A stretch of DNA of 64,000 nucleotides from assembly GCA_002287035.1 (NCBI GenBank), contig NSKG01000002.1, positions 248,001-312,000 on the forward strand, read 5' to 3'. Each line of letters starts with the position of its first letter. Within the stretch, counting starts at the first letter, position 1. Below are positions 9,998-19,368 of this stretch, piece after piece. Under the pieces are notes generated by a model. The model ran no database searches and was not told the DNA's origin. It saw nothing but the letters and a program-made list of their open reading frames with translations. A program made the position numbers and the translations under genes. The DNA comes from Pseudomonas sp. WN033. GTDB lineage: Bacteria; Pseudomonadota; Gammaproteobacteria; Pseudomonadales; Pseudomonadaceae.

Positions 9998-11017
9998 TTA
10001 CAACAAGCCTTTTATCAACAGCTCAACCGTCTGAAGACTATTAAGTGCCACACCTTTTCGCAGATTATCCGACACAGTCCACATATTAATCCGGCGCGAA
10101 TCCCCGGAGTCGGCACGCAAACGCCCCACCCACACCTGATCGCTGCCGGTGGCATCGGTAACTGGCGTCGGAAAGCCCCCAGCCGCCGGCTTGTCCAACA
10201 GCTTCAGGCCATCGAGTTTGCGAATCGCGCTATTGATACGCTTGAGCTCGAGCGCTTCTCGGGTTTGCACCTGCAGCACCTGGGCATTGCCATAGAACAG
10301 CGGCACCAACACGCAGGTGATCGATACCAGCAACTGCGGCAAACCCAACACCCGGCGCAGATCCTCGGCGAACTGCTGCTCCGGCAGGGTGCTGCCATTA
10401 TCCAGCGGCTCACCAACCCGAGCCAACAGATTGAACGCTACCTGCTTGTCAAACACGCCCTTCTCGACCGGCTGGCCATTGAGCAGCTTGCCCGTCTGCA
10501 TGGCCAGCGCCTCAAGCGCCTCCTGCCCTTGGGTCGACATCGATTGATAGGTTGCCAGCATCAGGGCTTCAAGCCCCGCATCCAGCAGCGGCTGCACAGC
10601 CAGCGCCGCCTGCACCACCTGACTGTCGGCGGCACAAACCTTTGCCCCCCGAGCGCAGCCGGCCAGCACCTCATCATTGACCCCGGCCACCACCAGCGGC
10701 ACCTCCGGACACTCACGCAAAGCACCGGTCGCATCCACCACCAGACAGCCCGCAGCACTGGCCTTGTCGGCCCAGTCATTGGTCAACGCCGGATCACCAA
10801 GAAACAGCACTGCCTGCACTTCGGTGAAATCAAAACGCTCCAGTGGCTCGACCTTGAGGCTTTGTCCCTTGATCATCAATCGACCGCCGGCAGCCGCCTC
10901 AAGATCCACCAGGCGCACCTGAGCGAAGGAGAACTCATGATCCTCAAGCACGGCCAGGACCGCCTCCCCAGCCAGATTTTCAACCCCAACAATCGCCACA
11001 CTCACGGCTGCACTCAT
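9998..11017 (-). CDS. usg: Aspartate-semialdehyde dehydrogenase-like protein Usg (catalytic Cys absent)
   Basis: A 339-residue paralogue of Asd, positioned between asd and fimV as in Pseudomonas. It keeps an N-terminal Rossmann-type start (VAIVGVENLAGEAVL) and overall Asd layout. Where the Asd family has the catalytic cysteine (usual form PNCST), this protein reads AADSQ, so an aspartate (about D131) appears to replace it. It is therefore probably not a dehydrogenase; its role is unknown. The ATG at 11017 has GGAAGG 3 nt upstream and is preferred to a start 16 codons further up. Confidence 0.85.
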   Translation of the reverse strand: MSAAVSVAIVGVENLAGEAVLAVLEDHEFSFAQVRLVDLEAAAGGRLMIKGQSLKVEPLERFDFTEVQAVLFLGDPALTNDWADKASAAGCLVVDATGALRECPEVPLVVAGVNDEVLAGCARGAKVCAADSQVVQAALAVQPLLDAGLEALMLATYQSMSTQGQEALEALAMQTGKLLNGQPVEKGVFDKQVAFNLLARVGEPLDNGSTLPEQQFAEDLRRVLGLPQLLVSITCVLVPLFYGNAQVLQVQTREALELKRINSAIRKLDGLKLLDKPAAGGFPTPVTDATGSDQVWVGRLRADSGDSRRINMWTVSDNLRKGVALNSLQTVELLIKGLL

Positions 11018-11119
11018 AAGCCTTCCGGTCTCACTTTCTTTGATTACACAAATCTGACGATTCAATCAGCACCAACCAGGTCAGCGCCCGACTGAATATC
11101 AGCACAACTCAAACACAAA

Positions 11120-11147
11120 GGGCACCCCCGCTTGCACAGGGGTGCCC
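11120..11147 (-). terminator. Rho-independent terminator after asd
   Basis: A perfect 9-bp stem (GGGCACCCC at 11120-11128 with GGGGTGCCC at 11139-11147) with a 10-nt loop. Read on the minus strand it is followed by TTTGTGTTTG. It lies downstream of the asd stop codon and before usg, so it would separate leu/asd transcription from usg-fimV. Confidence 0.7.
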
Positions 11148-11150
11148 TCC

Positions 11151-11181
11151 TATAGCCGGGCGGCCTGGCCGCCCGGCTATA
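11151..11181. repeat. 31-nt perfect palindrome abutting the asd stop codon
   Basis: Fifteen bases (TATAGCCGGGCGGCC) are mirrored perfectly around one central T. The palindrome ends one base before the asd stop codon at 11182-11184. With the terminator hairpin 3 nt away it forms a tandem stem-loop pair. It lacks its own U-tract, so it may stabilise the mRNA 3' end or act as a backup hairpin. Confidence 0.8.
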
Positions 11182-12294
11182 TCAACCTTCCTGCAGGATG
11201 CGCAGCATCCGCCGCAGAGGCTCGGCAGCACCCCACAGCAACTGGTCACCGACAGTAAAGGCCGACAGATACTGCGAGCCCATGTTGAGCTTGCGCAAGC
11301 GCCCCACCGGCACAGTCAGAGTACCGGTCACGGCGGTCGGAGTCAGATCGCGCAGAGTATCTTCCTTGGCATTGGGCACCACCTTGGACCAGGGGTTGTG
11401 CGCATCCAGCATGGCTTCGATATCAGCCAGCGGCACATCTTTGTTCAACTTGATGGTTAGAGCCTGGCTATGGCAACGCATCGCGCCGATCCGCACACAG
11501 ATGCCGTCAACCGGAATCGGCCGGGCACTGCGACCAATGATCTTGTTGGTTTCAGCCTGGGCCTTCCACTCCTCACGGCTCTGGCCGTTCGGCAACTGTT
11601 TGTCGATCCAGGGAATCAGACTACCTGCCAGCGGTACGCCGAAATGCTCGGCTGGGAAGGACTCACCACGCAGGGTGTCGGCCACCTTGCGGTCGATGTC
11701 GAGGATCGCGCTGGCCGGATCGGCCAACTCGTCAGCCACGCTTCCCTTGATCGCCCCCATCTGACTGATCAGCTCACGCATGTTCTGGGCGCCGGCACCA
11801 GAGGCGGCCTGATAGGTCATGGCACTCATCCATTCGACCAGGCCGTTCTCAAACAGCCCGCCCAGCCCCATCAGCATCAGACTGACGGTGCAGTTGCCGC
11901 CAACAAAGGTCTTGACCCCGTCGCGCAGCGCCTGATCGATATTGCGACGGTTGACCGGGTCAAGAATGATCACCGCGTCATCTTCCATCCGCAGCGTCGA
12001 AGCTGCGTCGATCCAGTAGCCGTTCCAGCCTTCAGCCCGCAGCTTCGGATAGACCGCCTGAGTGTAGTCACCACCCTGACAGGTAATGATCACATCCATC
12101 GGCTTGAGCGATTCCAGGTCAAAGGCGTCCTTGAGCGCAGGAATGTCCTTGCCCACATCCGGACCACGACCTCCGACATTGGAGGTGGTGAAGAACACTG
12201 GCTCGATCGCAGCGAAGTCATTTTCTTCACGCATGCGCTGCATCAGCACGGATCCGACCATGCCACGCCAGCCAACCAGACCAACTCTTTTCAT
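11182..12294 (-). CDS. asd: Aspartate-semialdehyde dehydrogenase
   Basis: Reduces aspartyl phosphate to the semialdehyde that feeds lysine/diaminopimelate, threonine and methionine synthesis. The NADP-binding loop VGWRGMVGS is at the N terminus and the active-site cysteine is in GGNCTVS (about C135), with the ASGAGAQN segment downstream. The length of 370 residues is typical of the gram-negative class. The ATG at 12294 fits the family start. It lies 78 bp after leuB and ends at two strong hairpins. Confidence 0.97.
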   Translation of the reverse strand: MKRVGLVGWRGMVGSVLMQRMREENDFAAIEPVFFTTSNVGGRGPDVGKDIPALKDAFDLESLKPMDVIITCQGGDYTQAVYPKLRAEGWNGYWIDAASTLRMEDDAVIILDPVNRRNIDQALRDGVKTFVGGNCTVSLMLMGLGGLFENGLVEWMSAMTYQAASGAGAQNMRELISQMGAIKGSVADELADPASAILDIDRKVADTLRGESFPAEHFGVPLAGSLIPWIDKQLPNGQSREEWKAQAETNKIIGRSARPIPVDGICVRIGAMRCHSQALTIKLNKDVPLADIEAMLDAHNPWSKVVPNAKEDTLRDLTPTAVTGTLTVPVGRLRKLNMGSQYLSAFTVGDQLLWGAAEPLRRMLRILQEG

Positions 12295-12372
12295 GACAAC
12301 AACCCCCGTGGGGTAACAATTCATAGACAGCTACGCCCGACCGAGGCCGGGCGCGATGGAAAGTCGTACAGA

Positions 12373-13452
12373 TTACAGGTTTTTCAGCGCCGCGACCACG
12401 GCGTCACCCATCTGTACGGTACCGACTTTCTGGCAACCTTCGGCCATGATATCGCCGGTACGCAGCCCCTGGTCCAGCACCAGACTCACCGCCTGTTCGA
12501 TCGCATCGGCCGCGGCCACTTCATTGAAGCTGTAACGCAGCATCATCGACACCGACAAGATGGTCGCCAGCGGGTTGGCTACACCCTGTCCGGCAATATC
12601 CGGGGCACTGCCATGACAAGGCTCGTACATGCCCTTATTGCCGGCATCCAGCGAGGCCGACGGCAACATGCCAATCGAACCGGTCAGCATCGAGGCCTGA
12701 TCGGAAAGGATATCGCCGAACATGTTGTCGGTAACGATCACATCGAACTGCTTCGGTGCACGCACCAGCTGCATAGCGGCATTATCTACATACATATGCG
12801 ACAGCTCGACCTCGGGATAGTCCTTGGCCACTTCCTCGACCACTTCACGCCAGAGCTGACTGGAAGCCAGTACGTTGGCCTTGTCGACCGAACAGAGCTT
12901 CTTGTTGCGCACCATCGCCATATCGAAGGCCACCTTGGCAATCCGGCGCACTTCGCTTTCGCTGTAGGGCAGCGTGTCGTAGGCCATCCGCTCGCCGTTA
13001 TCCAGCACCTTGCGCTCGCGCGGCTGGCCGAAGTAGATGCCGCCCGTCAGTTCGCGCACGATCAGAATATCCAGCCCCGATACCACCTCAGGCTTGAGTG
13101 TCGAAGCGGCGGCCAGTTGCGGATACAGCAGAGCAGGACGCAGATTGCCGAACAACCCCAGCTGAGAACGGATCTTCAGCAGGCCGCGCTCGGGGCGCAG
13201 TGCCGGGTCAATTGTGTCCCACTTGGGGCCACCCACTGCACCGAGCAGGATCGCATCAGCAACGCGCGCGCGCTCCAGGGTTTCATCAGCCAGCGGCACC
13301 CCATAACGATCATAGGCGGCACCGCCCAGATCGTCATGACTCAGCTCTACCCCCAGGTCGAACTTGTCGTTGGCAACGTTCAGCACCTTGATCGCTTCGG
13401 CCATGATCTCTGGACCAATACCATCACCGGGGAGGATAAGGATATTTTTCAT
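12373..13452 (-). CDS. leuB: 3-isopropylmalate dehydrogenase
   Basis: NAD-dependent oxidative decarboxylation of 3-isopropylmalate in leucine synthesis. The start [16 protein letters not shown] is diagnostic, and the C-terminal half carries the conserved [14 protein letters not shown] cofactor segment. The ATG at 13452 gives 359 residues. The frame remains open 44 codons further upstream, but that extension is not family-like and overlaps leuD. It follows leuD by 58 bp. Confidence 0.97.
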   Translation of the reverse strand: MKNILILPGDGIGPEIMAEAIKVLNVANDKFDLGVELSHDDLGGAAYDRYGVPLADETLERARVADAILLGAVGGPKWDTIDPALRPERGLLKIRSQLGLFGNLRPALLYPQLAAASTLKPEVVSGLDILIVRELTGGIYFGQPRERKVLDNGERMAYDTLPYSESEVRRIAKVAFDMAMVRNKKLCSVDKANVLASSQLWREVVEEVAKDYPEVELSHMYVDNAAMQLVRAPKQFDVIVTDNMFGDILSDQASMLTGSIGMLPSASLDAGNKGMYEPCHGSAPDIAGQGVANPLATILSVSMMLRYSFNEVAAADAIEQAVSLVLDQGLRTGDIMAEGCQKVGTVQMGDAVVAALKNL

Positions 13453-13510
13453 GTACTTGCACTGCTCCCAATATTCAGATGTGGCGGCCAGAGGCCGCCA
13501 GCTCATCGCT

Positions 13511-14158
13511 TTACTTGATTGCCCCGAACAGCCATGGCTGGCTCTGGCGGTGCTTTTCCTCAAAGCTGTGAATGGCCTCGGCATCCTGCAGAGTCAGACC
13601 AATATCGTCCAGCCCGTTGAGCAGGCAATGCTTGCGAAAAGCATCGATTTCAAAACCGTACTGCTTGCCATCCGGCCGGGTCACGGTCTGAGCGGCCAGA
13701 TCGACGGTCAGCTCATAACCCTCTTCCGCCTCTGCCTGCTTGAACAACGCATCAACATCTTCTTCAGACAAAACAATAGGTAATAAACCATTCTTGAAGC
13801 TGTTATTGAAGAAAATATCGGCAAAGCTCGGCGCGATCACGGTGCGGAAACCGTACTCATCGAGTGCCCATGGCGCATGCTCACGGCTCGAGCCGCAGCC
13901 AAAATTCTTGCGCGCCAGCAGCACACTGGCACCTTGATAACGCGGCAGATTGAGTACGAACTCCGGATTCAGCGGGCGCTTGGAACAATCCTGCCCAGGG
14001 TAGCCCTCATCCAGATAACGCCACTCATCGAACAGGTTCTGGCCAAAGCCGGTACGCTTGATCGACTTGAGAAACTGCTTGGGAATGATCTGATCGGTGT
14101 CCACATTGGCCCGATCGAGCGGAGCCACCAGGCCGGTATGCTGGGTAAAAGCCTTCAT
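13511..14158 (-). CDS. leuD: 3-isopropylmalate dehydratase small subunit
   Basis: Small (swivelling) subunit of isopropylmalate isomerase, partner of LeuC. The 215-residue protein shows the family markers [11 protein letters not shown] and [14 protein letters not shown]. Its ATG overlaps the leuC stop as ATGA, consistent with coupled synthesis of the two subunits. Confidence 0.97.
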   Translation of the reverse strand: MKAFTQHTGLVAPLDRANVDTDQIIPKQFLKSIKRTGFGQNLFDEWRYLDEGYPGQDCSKRPLNPEFVLNLPRYQGASVLLARKNFGCGSSREHAPWALDEYGFRTVIAPSFADIFFNNSFKNGLLPIVLSEEDVDALFKQAEAEEGYELTVDLAAQTVTRPDGKQYGFEIDAFRKHCLLNGLDDIGLTLQDAEAIHSFEEKHRQSQPWLFGAIK

Positions 14159-15588
14159 CAGCGGGACTCCTCTGCGAGCATTTCACGAACATCGACAAAA
14201 TGACCTGCCACCGCGGCGGCGGCCGCCATCGCCGGGCTGACCAAGTGAGTACGTCCACCATTGCCCTGGCGGCCTTCGAAGTTACGGTTCGAGGTCGAGG
14301 CGCAATGTTCACCGGACTGCAGGCGATCAGGGTTCATCGCCAGACACATGGAGCAACCCGGGTCGCGCCACTCGAAACCGGCGGCCTTGAAGATCACGTC
14401 CAGCCCTTCGCGCTCAGCCTGTTCCTTGACCAGCCCCGAGCCCGGCACCACCATCGCCTGCTTGACACTCGCGGCCACCCGGCGCCCCTTGGCCACCACT
14501 GCCGCAGCGCGCAGATCCTCGATCCGCGAGTTGGTGCATGAGCCGATGAACACCCGGTCAACCATGATCGAAGTAATCGGCTGATTGGCTTCCAGCCCCA
14601 TGTACTGCAAGGCCCGCTCATAGCCACTGCGCTTGACCGCGTCAGTTTCAGCAGCCGGGTCCGGCACTCGATCATCGACCGGCACGACCATTTCTGGTGA
14701 AGTGCCCCAGGATACCTGCGGCTTGATCTGGGCGGCATCCAGCTCCACCACAGTATCAAACTCGGCATCAGCATCCGAAACCAGCCCCTGCCAGGCTGCT
14801 ACAGCAGCATCCCAGTCCGCGCCCTTGGGCGCATAAGGGCGATCCTTGACGTAAGCGATAGTTTTCTCGTCGCAGGCTACCAGGCCAACCCGGGCACCCG
14901 CCTCGATGGCCATGTTGCAGATGGTCATGCGCCCTTCCATCGACAGCTCACGGATGGCCGAACCACCAAATTCGATCGCATGGCCATTGCCGCCGGCAGT
15001 ACCAATCTTGCCGATCACCGCCAGCACTATATCCTTGGCGGTAACGCCGAAGCCGAGCGAGCCTTCGACCTTGACCAGCATGTTTTTCATTTTCTTGGCC
15101 ACCAGGCACTGGGTTGCCAGCACATGCTCGACCTCGGAGGTGCCAATACCATGAGCCAGAGCGGCAAAGGCGCCGTGGGTTGCAGTATGCGAATCACCGC
15201 AGACAATGGTCATGCCCGGCAAGGTGGCGCCCTGCTCCGGGCCAACCACGTGAACGATACCCTGGCGACGATCGGTCATCTTGAACTCGAGGATCCCGAA
15301 GTCGTCGCAGTTCTCGTCCAGGGTTACAACCTGCAACTTCGAGACTTCGTCTTCGATACCGGCGACACCCGCACTGCGATTGGTAGTCGGCACGTTGTGG
15401 TCTGGCGTGGCCAGGTTGGCGTCGATCCGCCATGGCTTGCGCCCGGCCAGGCGCAACCCTTCGAAGGCCTGCGGCGAGGTCACCTCGTGCAGCAGGTGGC
15501 GATCAATATAAATAAGGGCCGAACCATCATCCCGTTGCTTGACGAGATGCTGGTCCCAGAGCTTGTCGTAGAGCGTCTTGCCGGACAT
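14158..15588 (-). CDS. leuC: 3-isopropylmalate dehydratase large subunit
   Basis: Aconitase-type subunit carrying the [4Fe-4S] cluster. Cluster ligands are visible in GSCTNSR and in DPGCSMC near the C terminus. It has 476 residues and begins [12 protein letters not shown] with AGGAG just upstream. It heads the leuC-leuD-leuB run and is divergent from a LysR-type regulator, as in Pseudomonas, so that regulator is a candidate controller of the operon. Confidence 0.97.
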   Translation of the reverse strand: MSGKTLYDKLWDQHLVKQRDDGSALIYIDRHLLHEVTSPQAFEGLRLAGRKPWRIDANLATPDHNVPTTNRSAGVAGIEDEVSKLQVVTLDENCDDFGILEFKMTDRRQGIVHVVGPEQGATLPGMTIVCGDSHTATHGAFAALAHGIGTSEVEHVLATQCLVAKKMKNMLVKVEGSLGFGVTAKDIVLAVIGKIGTAGGNGHAIEFGGSAIRELSMEGRMTICNMAIEAGARVGLVACDEKTIAYVKDRPYAPKGADWDAAVAAWQGLVSDADAEFDTVVELDAAQIKPQVSWGTSPEMVVPVDDRVPDPAAETDAVKRSGYERALQYMGLEANQPITSIMVDRVFIGSCTNSRIEDLRAAAVVAKGRRVAASVKQAMVVPGSGLVKEQAEREGLDVIFKAAGFEWRDPGCSMCLAMNPDRLQSGEHCASTSNRNFEGRQGNGGRTHLVSPAMAAAAAVAGHFVDVREMLAEESR

Positions 15589-15661
15589 GCTGAACTCCTG
15601 GATCAGGCTGTGACCGCCGGTGCGCCAATGGTCGCCCGACAGTGCGTTTTAATGACGAAGT

Positions 15662-15680
15662 TATGATAAGCGCTGGCCAA
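15662..15680 (+). promoter_or_regulatory. Shared motif TATGATAAGCGCYGGCCAA, copy 1
   Basis: In the leuC/LysR divergent region the sequence TATGATAAGCGCTGGCCAA begins 72 nt before the LysR ATG. The same 19 bases, with one C/T change, recur at 18719-18737 upstream of another plus-strand gene. TATGAT could be a sigma-70 -10 element; I do not see a convincing -35 at 16-18 bp. Confidence 0.4.
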
Positions 15681-15733
15681 CAATAAAACTAATTCATAAT
15701 ATTCATGCATTGGATAACCAAGAGGAATCCAAC

Positions 15734-16612
15734 ATGGATACCGCCAACCTGGTGGCTTTTCTCGCCGTCGCCGACAGCGGCTCGTTTTCCCGAGCTGCCG
15801 AGCAATTACACCTGACCCAGCCAGCAATCAGCAAACGCATCGCCATGCTTGAGCAGCAGCTCGACACCCGACTGTTTGACCGGATTGGCCGGCATATCAG
15901 CCTGACCGAGGCTGGGCGTGCGCTGAAGCCTCGGGCCGAGCAGATTTTGCAGGTGCTCAGCGACACCCGCCGGGCTCTGGGTAATCTGTCCGGCCAGGTA
16001 CGTGGCCGCCTGAGCATGGCCACCAGTCATCACATCGGCCTGCACCGCCTGCCGCCTGTATTGCGGCAGTTCACCAAAGCCTATCCAGGGGTGGCGCTGG
16101 ATATCCAGTTCCTTGATTCCGAAGTCGCCTATGACAAGGTGCTGCACGGCGAAATCGAGCTGGCAATCATCACCCTGGCACCCCAGATCGAAGCCCCAAT
16201 CATGGCTCACACTATCTGGAATGATCCTCTGGAGTTTGTCAGCGCGCCGGAACACCCGCTAAGCCAGCTCGGCGAAGTGAGCCTCAAGCGCCTGGCCGAC
16301 TATCCGGCGGTTTTCCCCGGACCCAACACCTTTACTCACCGGGTGGTCAGCGCCCTGTTTGAGCAGCACGGTATCAAACCTGACATCGGCATGAGCACCA
16401 ACTACATGGAAACCATCAAGATGATGGTATCTATCGGCCTGGCCTGGAGCGTACTTCCGCGCACCATGCTCGATAACCAGGTTCATGCGCTGAACATCCC
16501 CGGCGTACAGTTGCAACGCCAGCTTGGCTGCATCTGGCATAGTGGGAGGACCCGCTCGAACGCTGCCAGCGCACTGATAGAACTGCTGCAAGCCGAGCCC
16601 GGCCAGCAATAA
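15734..16612 (+). CDS. LysR-type transcriptional regulator divergent from leuC
   Basis: A 292-residue regulator with an N-terminal winged helix-turn-helix (about residues 1-62, with GSFSRAAEQLHLTQPAISKRI as the recognition region) and a C-terminal LysR substrate-binding domain. The ATG at 15734 follows AGAGGA; an upstream in-frame ATG lacks such a site. It is divergent from leuC across about 145 bp, an arrangement conserved in Pseudomonas. The natural inference is control of leuC or a linked function, but the ligand is unknown. Confidence 0.9.
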   Translation: MDTANLVAFLAVADSGSFSRAAEQLHLTQPAISKRIAMLEQQLDTRLFDRIGRHISLTEAGRALKPRAEQILQVLSDTRRALGNLSGQVRGRLSMATSHHIGLHRLPPVLRQFTKAYPGVALDIQFLDSEVAYDKVLHGEIELAIITLAPQIEAPIMAHTIWNDPLEFVSAPEHPLSQLGEVSLKRLADYPAVFPGPNTFTHRVVSALFEQHGIKPDIGMSTNYMETIKMMVSIGLAWSVLPRTMLDNQVHALNIPGVQLQRQLGCIWHSGRTRSNAASALIELLQAEPGQQ

Positions 16613-16684
16613 TCAGAGCCGCTGGCGAGCCTGTGCGCAGCAACATACACTCCAATCATTCCACCAGCCGCCAAGGATTGTCCG

Positions 16685-18640
16685 GTGCCAGCCCATAACA
16701 AAGCTCTGGTCGTTTACCCACCAGCCCATGCCAGTCGTCTCGAAGCGATTCGCGAATACGCCGCCACTCAAGGCATCGATCTGTTCGAGTTCTCCACAGA
16801 CGAGTTTTTCAGCCAACCGGGACGCTGCCTCGACTATGCTGACCACGTCGTCACCCTGACCGACGACGAGAACATAAGCGAGTGTGTCAATCTGGCAAAA
16901 ACCCTGAATTTCTCGCTCGGAGTCATCCCACTCAACCCCAGAAGCCGCCTGCACAAATGGTTTGACATCCCAACCCAGCCCGAAGCCGCACTGGAACTGG
17001 CTTTTTCCACCGAAAGCGCAGCGCTGGATGTGGTGCGCTGCAACGAGCAGGTTGTGCTGGGCATGCTGATGCTCGGTGAAACTCCGTTTCTCGATCAGCG
17101 CAGCAAGACCTATCAGAACCGTCGTTCATCCCTCTGGCAACTGCTGCTTTACCGCCTGGCCCTGGTCTGGAGCAGCCTTCGCAACTTATTGAGCATCAAG
17201 CCTTTTGCGGTAACCCTGACCACTGGCAAAGAGGTTACTATCAAGACCGCCATCACCGGACTGGTCGCCATTGAGAACGACATCAACTGTGCTGCCGCCC
17301 GACTGATCAACACCAGCCTGTCGGCCCAGGACGCCAAGATATCAACCGTCCTGATAGCGCCCAAGTCGGTCAGCGAGTATCTTGGTTTTCTGATCACTGC
17401 AATCCTGCGCGGCGAGTCAGGGGTCAAACGCCTGCCCAAGGCGCTGAGTTATATCAAAAGCCAATACCTGAAAATCGAGTCGACCCGGCCGTTGAGCTAT
17501 TTCATCGACGGGCGCAAGCATGAGGCCAGTTGCATCGAGTTGCAGCTTTACCCTGGTGCAGTGCAGATTAATACCGGCCCGATCGTAAAGGGAGGACAGA
17601 ACGGCAGCAGTCAGACCAAGGACACCATGAAGGTCGACAACCTGCCGGTCAACGAAACACGCCTGAGCATGATCCAGCACCACCTGCCGCTGTTCACCCG
17701 GGCGCTGGAAGACGACTTCAAGGATCTGTTCCTGCTGTTGCGCGACAATGCCCAGGCCCATTCCCACTACATCGCGCTAATGGTACTCAGCGTGATTGTC
17801 GCCAGTCTCGGCCTGTTCCTATCCAGCGCTGCCGTGATCATCGGCGCAATGGTGCTGGCCCCGCTGATGGCTCCCATCATCTCTCTGGCCATGGGACTGC
17901 TACGCGGCGACCGCCTGCTGCTGCAGCGGTCACTGACCACCATAGGGATTGGCGTTTTGCTGGCATTGACAACCGCCAGCCTGATCGCCCTGCTGATTCC
18001 AATCGACAAGATCACCCCGGAAATGGCTGGACGCCTGCACCCCAACCTGCTCGATCTGGGCGTAGCAGTGGCCTCGGGCATTGCCGGAGGCTACGCCCAT
18101 GCCCGCGAAAGTGTGATGAAGAGCTTGCCAGGCGTAGCCATCGCCGTAGCACTGGTACCACCGCTGTCGGTAGCCGGTATCGGCATCGGCTGGTGGCAGT
18201 GGGAAGTGTTCAGCGGCGCCATGCTACTGTTCCTGACCAACCTGGTGGGTATCGCCCTGAGTGCCGCGCTGACCTTTCTGGTGCTCGGTTACGCCCCGCT
18301 GGTCAAGGCCAAGCGTGGCCTGGCGATCTCGGCCGCGCTGCTGGCAGCGGTTGCAGTCCCGCTGACCATCGCCTTCAGCGACATGCAGGACCGCTGGCAG
18401 ATCGAGCGCGACCTGACTCGCGAGCCATTCAGTATCCACGGCAAAAGCATGAGCATGATCGGCCCGCAAGTCACTCGTCAGGGCGAGGTCATCGTCATTC
18501 GCGGCGACCTGGTCGCCGAACAGCCAATCCTGCTGGCTGACCTGCGCGCCCTTAAAACCCGCTTGGAAATGCACTGGCAGCGGCCAGTCATGCTGGAACT
18601 GAACACCCGCATAAGGATGCGACCAACATCACAGAATTAG
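16685..18640 (+). CDS. Degenerate diacylglycerol-kinase-like domain fused to DUF389 membrane protein
   Basis: A 651-residue protein starting at GTG with AAGGA 7 nt upstream. Residues 1-110 resemble a DAGK catalytic domain, but the usual GGDGT loop is LTDDENIS (58-65) and the usual GTxND segment is IPLNPRSRLH (81-90). Residues 175-300 resemble the DAGK lid domain (FIDGRKHEASCIEL, LYPGAVQIN). Residues 360-570 form a six- to seven-helix DUF389/TIGR00341 membrane domain (VIIGAMVLAPLMAP, LVPPLSVAGIG), followed by a soluble tail of about 75 residues. The family function is unknown. Loss of nucleotide-binding motifs suggests a ligand sensor rather than a kinase. Confidence 0.75.
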   Translation: MPAHNKALVVYPPAHASRLEAIREYAATQGIDLFEFSTDEFFSQPGRCLDYADHVVTLTDDENISECVNLAKTLNFSLGVIPLNPRSRLHKWFDIPTQPEAALELAFSTESAALDVVRCNEQVVLGMLMLGETPFLDQRSKTYQNRRSSLWQLLLYRLALVWSSLRNLLSIKPFAVTLTTGKEVTIKTAITGLVAIENDINCAAARLINTSLSAQDAKISTVLIAPKSVSEYLGFLITAILRGESGVKRLPKALSYIKSQYLKIESTRPLSYFIDGRKHEASCIELQLYPGAVQINTGPIVKGGQNGSSQTKDTMKVDNLPVNETRLSMIQHHLPLFTRALEDDFKDLFLLLRDNAQAHSHYIALMVLSVIVASLGLFLSSAAVIIGAMVLAPLMAPIISLAMGLLRGDRLLLQRSLTTIGIGVLLALTTASLIALLIPIDKITPEMAGRLHPNLLDLGVAVASGIAGGYAHARESVMKSLPGVAIAVALVPPLSVAGIGIGWWQWEVFSGAMLLFLTNLVGIALSAALTFLVLGYAPLVKAKRGLAISAALLAAVAVPLTIAFSDMQDRWQIERDLTREPFSIHGKSMSMIGPQVTRQGEVIVIRGDLVAEQPILLADLRALKTRLEMHWQRPVMLELNTRIRMRPTSQN

Positions 18641-18718
18641 TAGTCCCAAGGGAACCAGTAGCACAACTGCAAGGTCTCAAGCCACAGACAACAGGGAAGT
18701 GTCCGAGAGCAATCAACC

Positions 18719-18737
18719 TATGATAAGCGCCGGCCAA
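18719..18737 (+). promoter_or_regulatory. Shared motif TATGATAAGCGCYGGCCAA, copy 2
   Basis: TATGATAAGCGCCGGCCAA lies 55 nt before the ATG of the glycine-zipper gene and matches 18 of 19 bases of the element at 15662-15680. A shared promoter core or a common regulator site are both possible. Confidence 0.4.
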
Positions 18738-18773
18738 TGAACTGCCGGCCATGCAAGCCTTGGAGCCAGAACC

Positions 18774-19313
18774 ATGAATAAATCAATGCTGTCAGGTATC
18801 GTTATCGGCGCAGTGGTAGCCACTGCGGGCGGTGCAATTGCCGGCTATAGTGCATTGACCAGCAGCAAACCGCCGACCCACGCTGAGGTCATCAAGGTTG
18901 CCGAGATCAAGGAAACCGAACGCACTCCTCGCCAGGTATGCCAGGACGTAGCCGTAACCCGGCAAAAGCCGGTCCAGGATCAGCACAGAATCACCGGAAC
19001 CGTCGCTGGCGCGGTTGTTGGCGGGGTACTGGGCAATCAGGTTGGCGGCGGCAGCGGCAAAAAACTGGCCACCATCGCTGGCGCGGCAGCCGGTGGCTAT
19101 GCCGGCAACAAAACTCAGGAACACCTGCAGAACAACAACACCTACACCACTACCGAACGGCGCTGCGAAACTGTCTATGACAGCCACGCCAAAGTAGTCG
19201 GCTATCAGGTTGACTACCGGATCGGTGAGCAGGTTGGCAGTGTTCGCATGGACCACCACCCTGGCGACCAGATTCCGCTGCATGACGGCCAACTGGTACT
19301 GGCCAGCCAGTAA
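18774..19313 (+). CDS. Glycine-zipper 2TM-domain envelope protein (17 kDa surface antigen type)
   Basis: A 179-residue protein with an N-terminal hydrophobic segment (about 5-28) that could be a signal anchor, since there is no clear lipobox, and a glycine-zipper pair in the middle (GTVAGAVVGGVLGNQVGGGSGKK to GAAAGGYAGN, about 75-115). It has a C-terminal conserved domain with two cysteines in the CQDV and RRCETVYD segments. This is the layout of Rickettsia 17-kDa-antigen-like proteins, thought to act at the outer membrane or periplasm. It stands alone between a possible promoter motif and a strong terminator. Confidence 0.8.
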   Translation: MNKSMLSGIVIGAVVATAGGAIAGYSALTSSKPPTHAEVIKVAEIKETERTPRQVCQDVAVTRQKPVQDQHRITGTVAGAVVGGVLGNQVGGGSGKKLATIAGAAAGGYAGNKTQEHLQNNNTYTTTERRCETVYDSHAKVVGYQVDYRIGEQVGSVRMDHHPGDQIPLHDGQLVLASQ

Positions 19314-19330
19314 TTGCACTGCCCACACAC

Positions 19331-19360
19331 AAAACGGAGCCCTCGCGGCTCCGTTTTTTT
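19331..19360 (+). terminator. Rho-independent terminator after the glycine-zipper gene
   Basis: Stem AAAACGGAGCC (19331-19341) pairs with GGCTCCGTTTT (19347-19357) around a 5-nt loop, followed by further T residues. The A-rich left flank could let it serve finR, which ends at 19369 on the other strand, as well. Confidence 0.85.
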
Positions 19361-19368
19361 ATACCTGC

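Noticed and set aside
11470..13518. A 682-codon open frame on the plus strand across asd and leuB
   Set aside because: It runs antisense to two clearly identified genes, has low-complexity His/Gln/Arg-rich composition typical of high-GC shadow frames, and shows no family motif.
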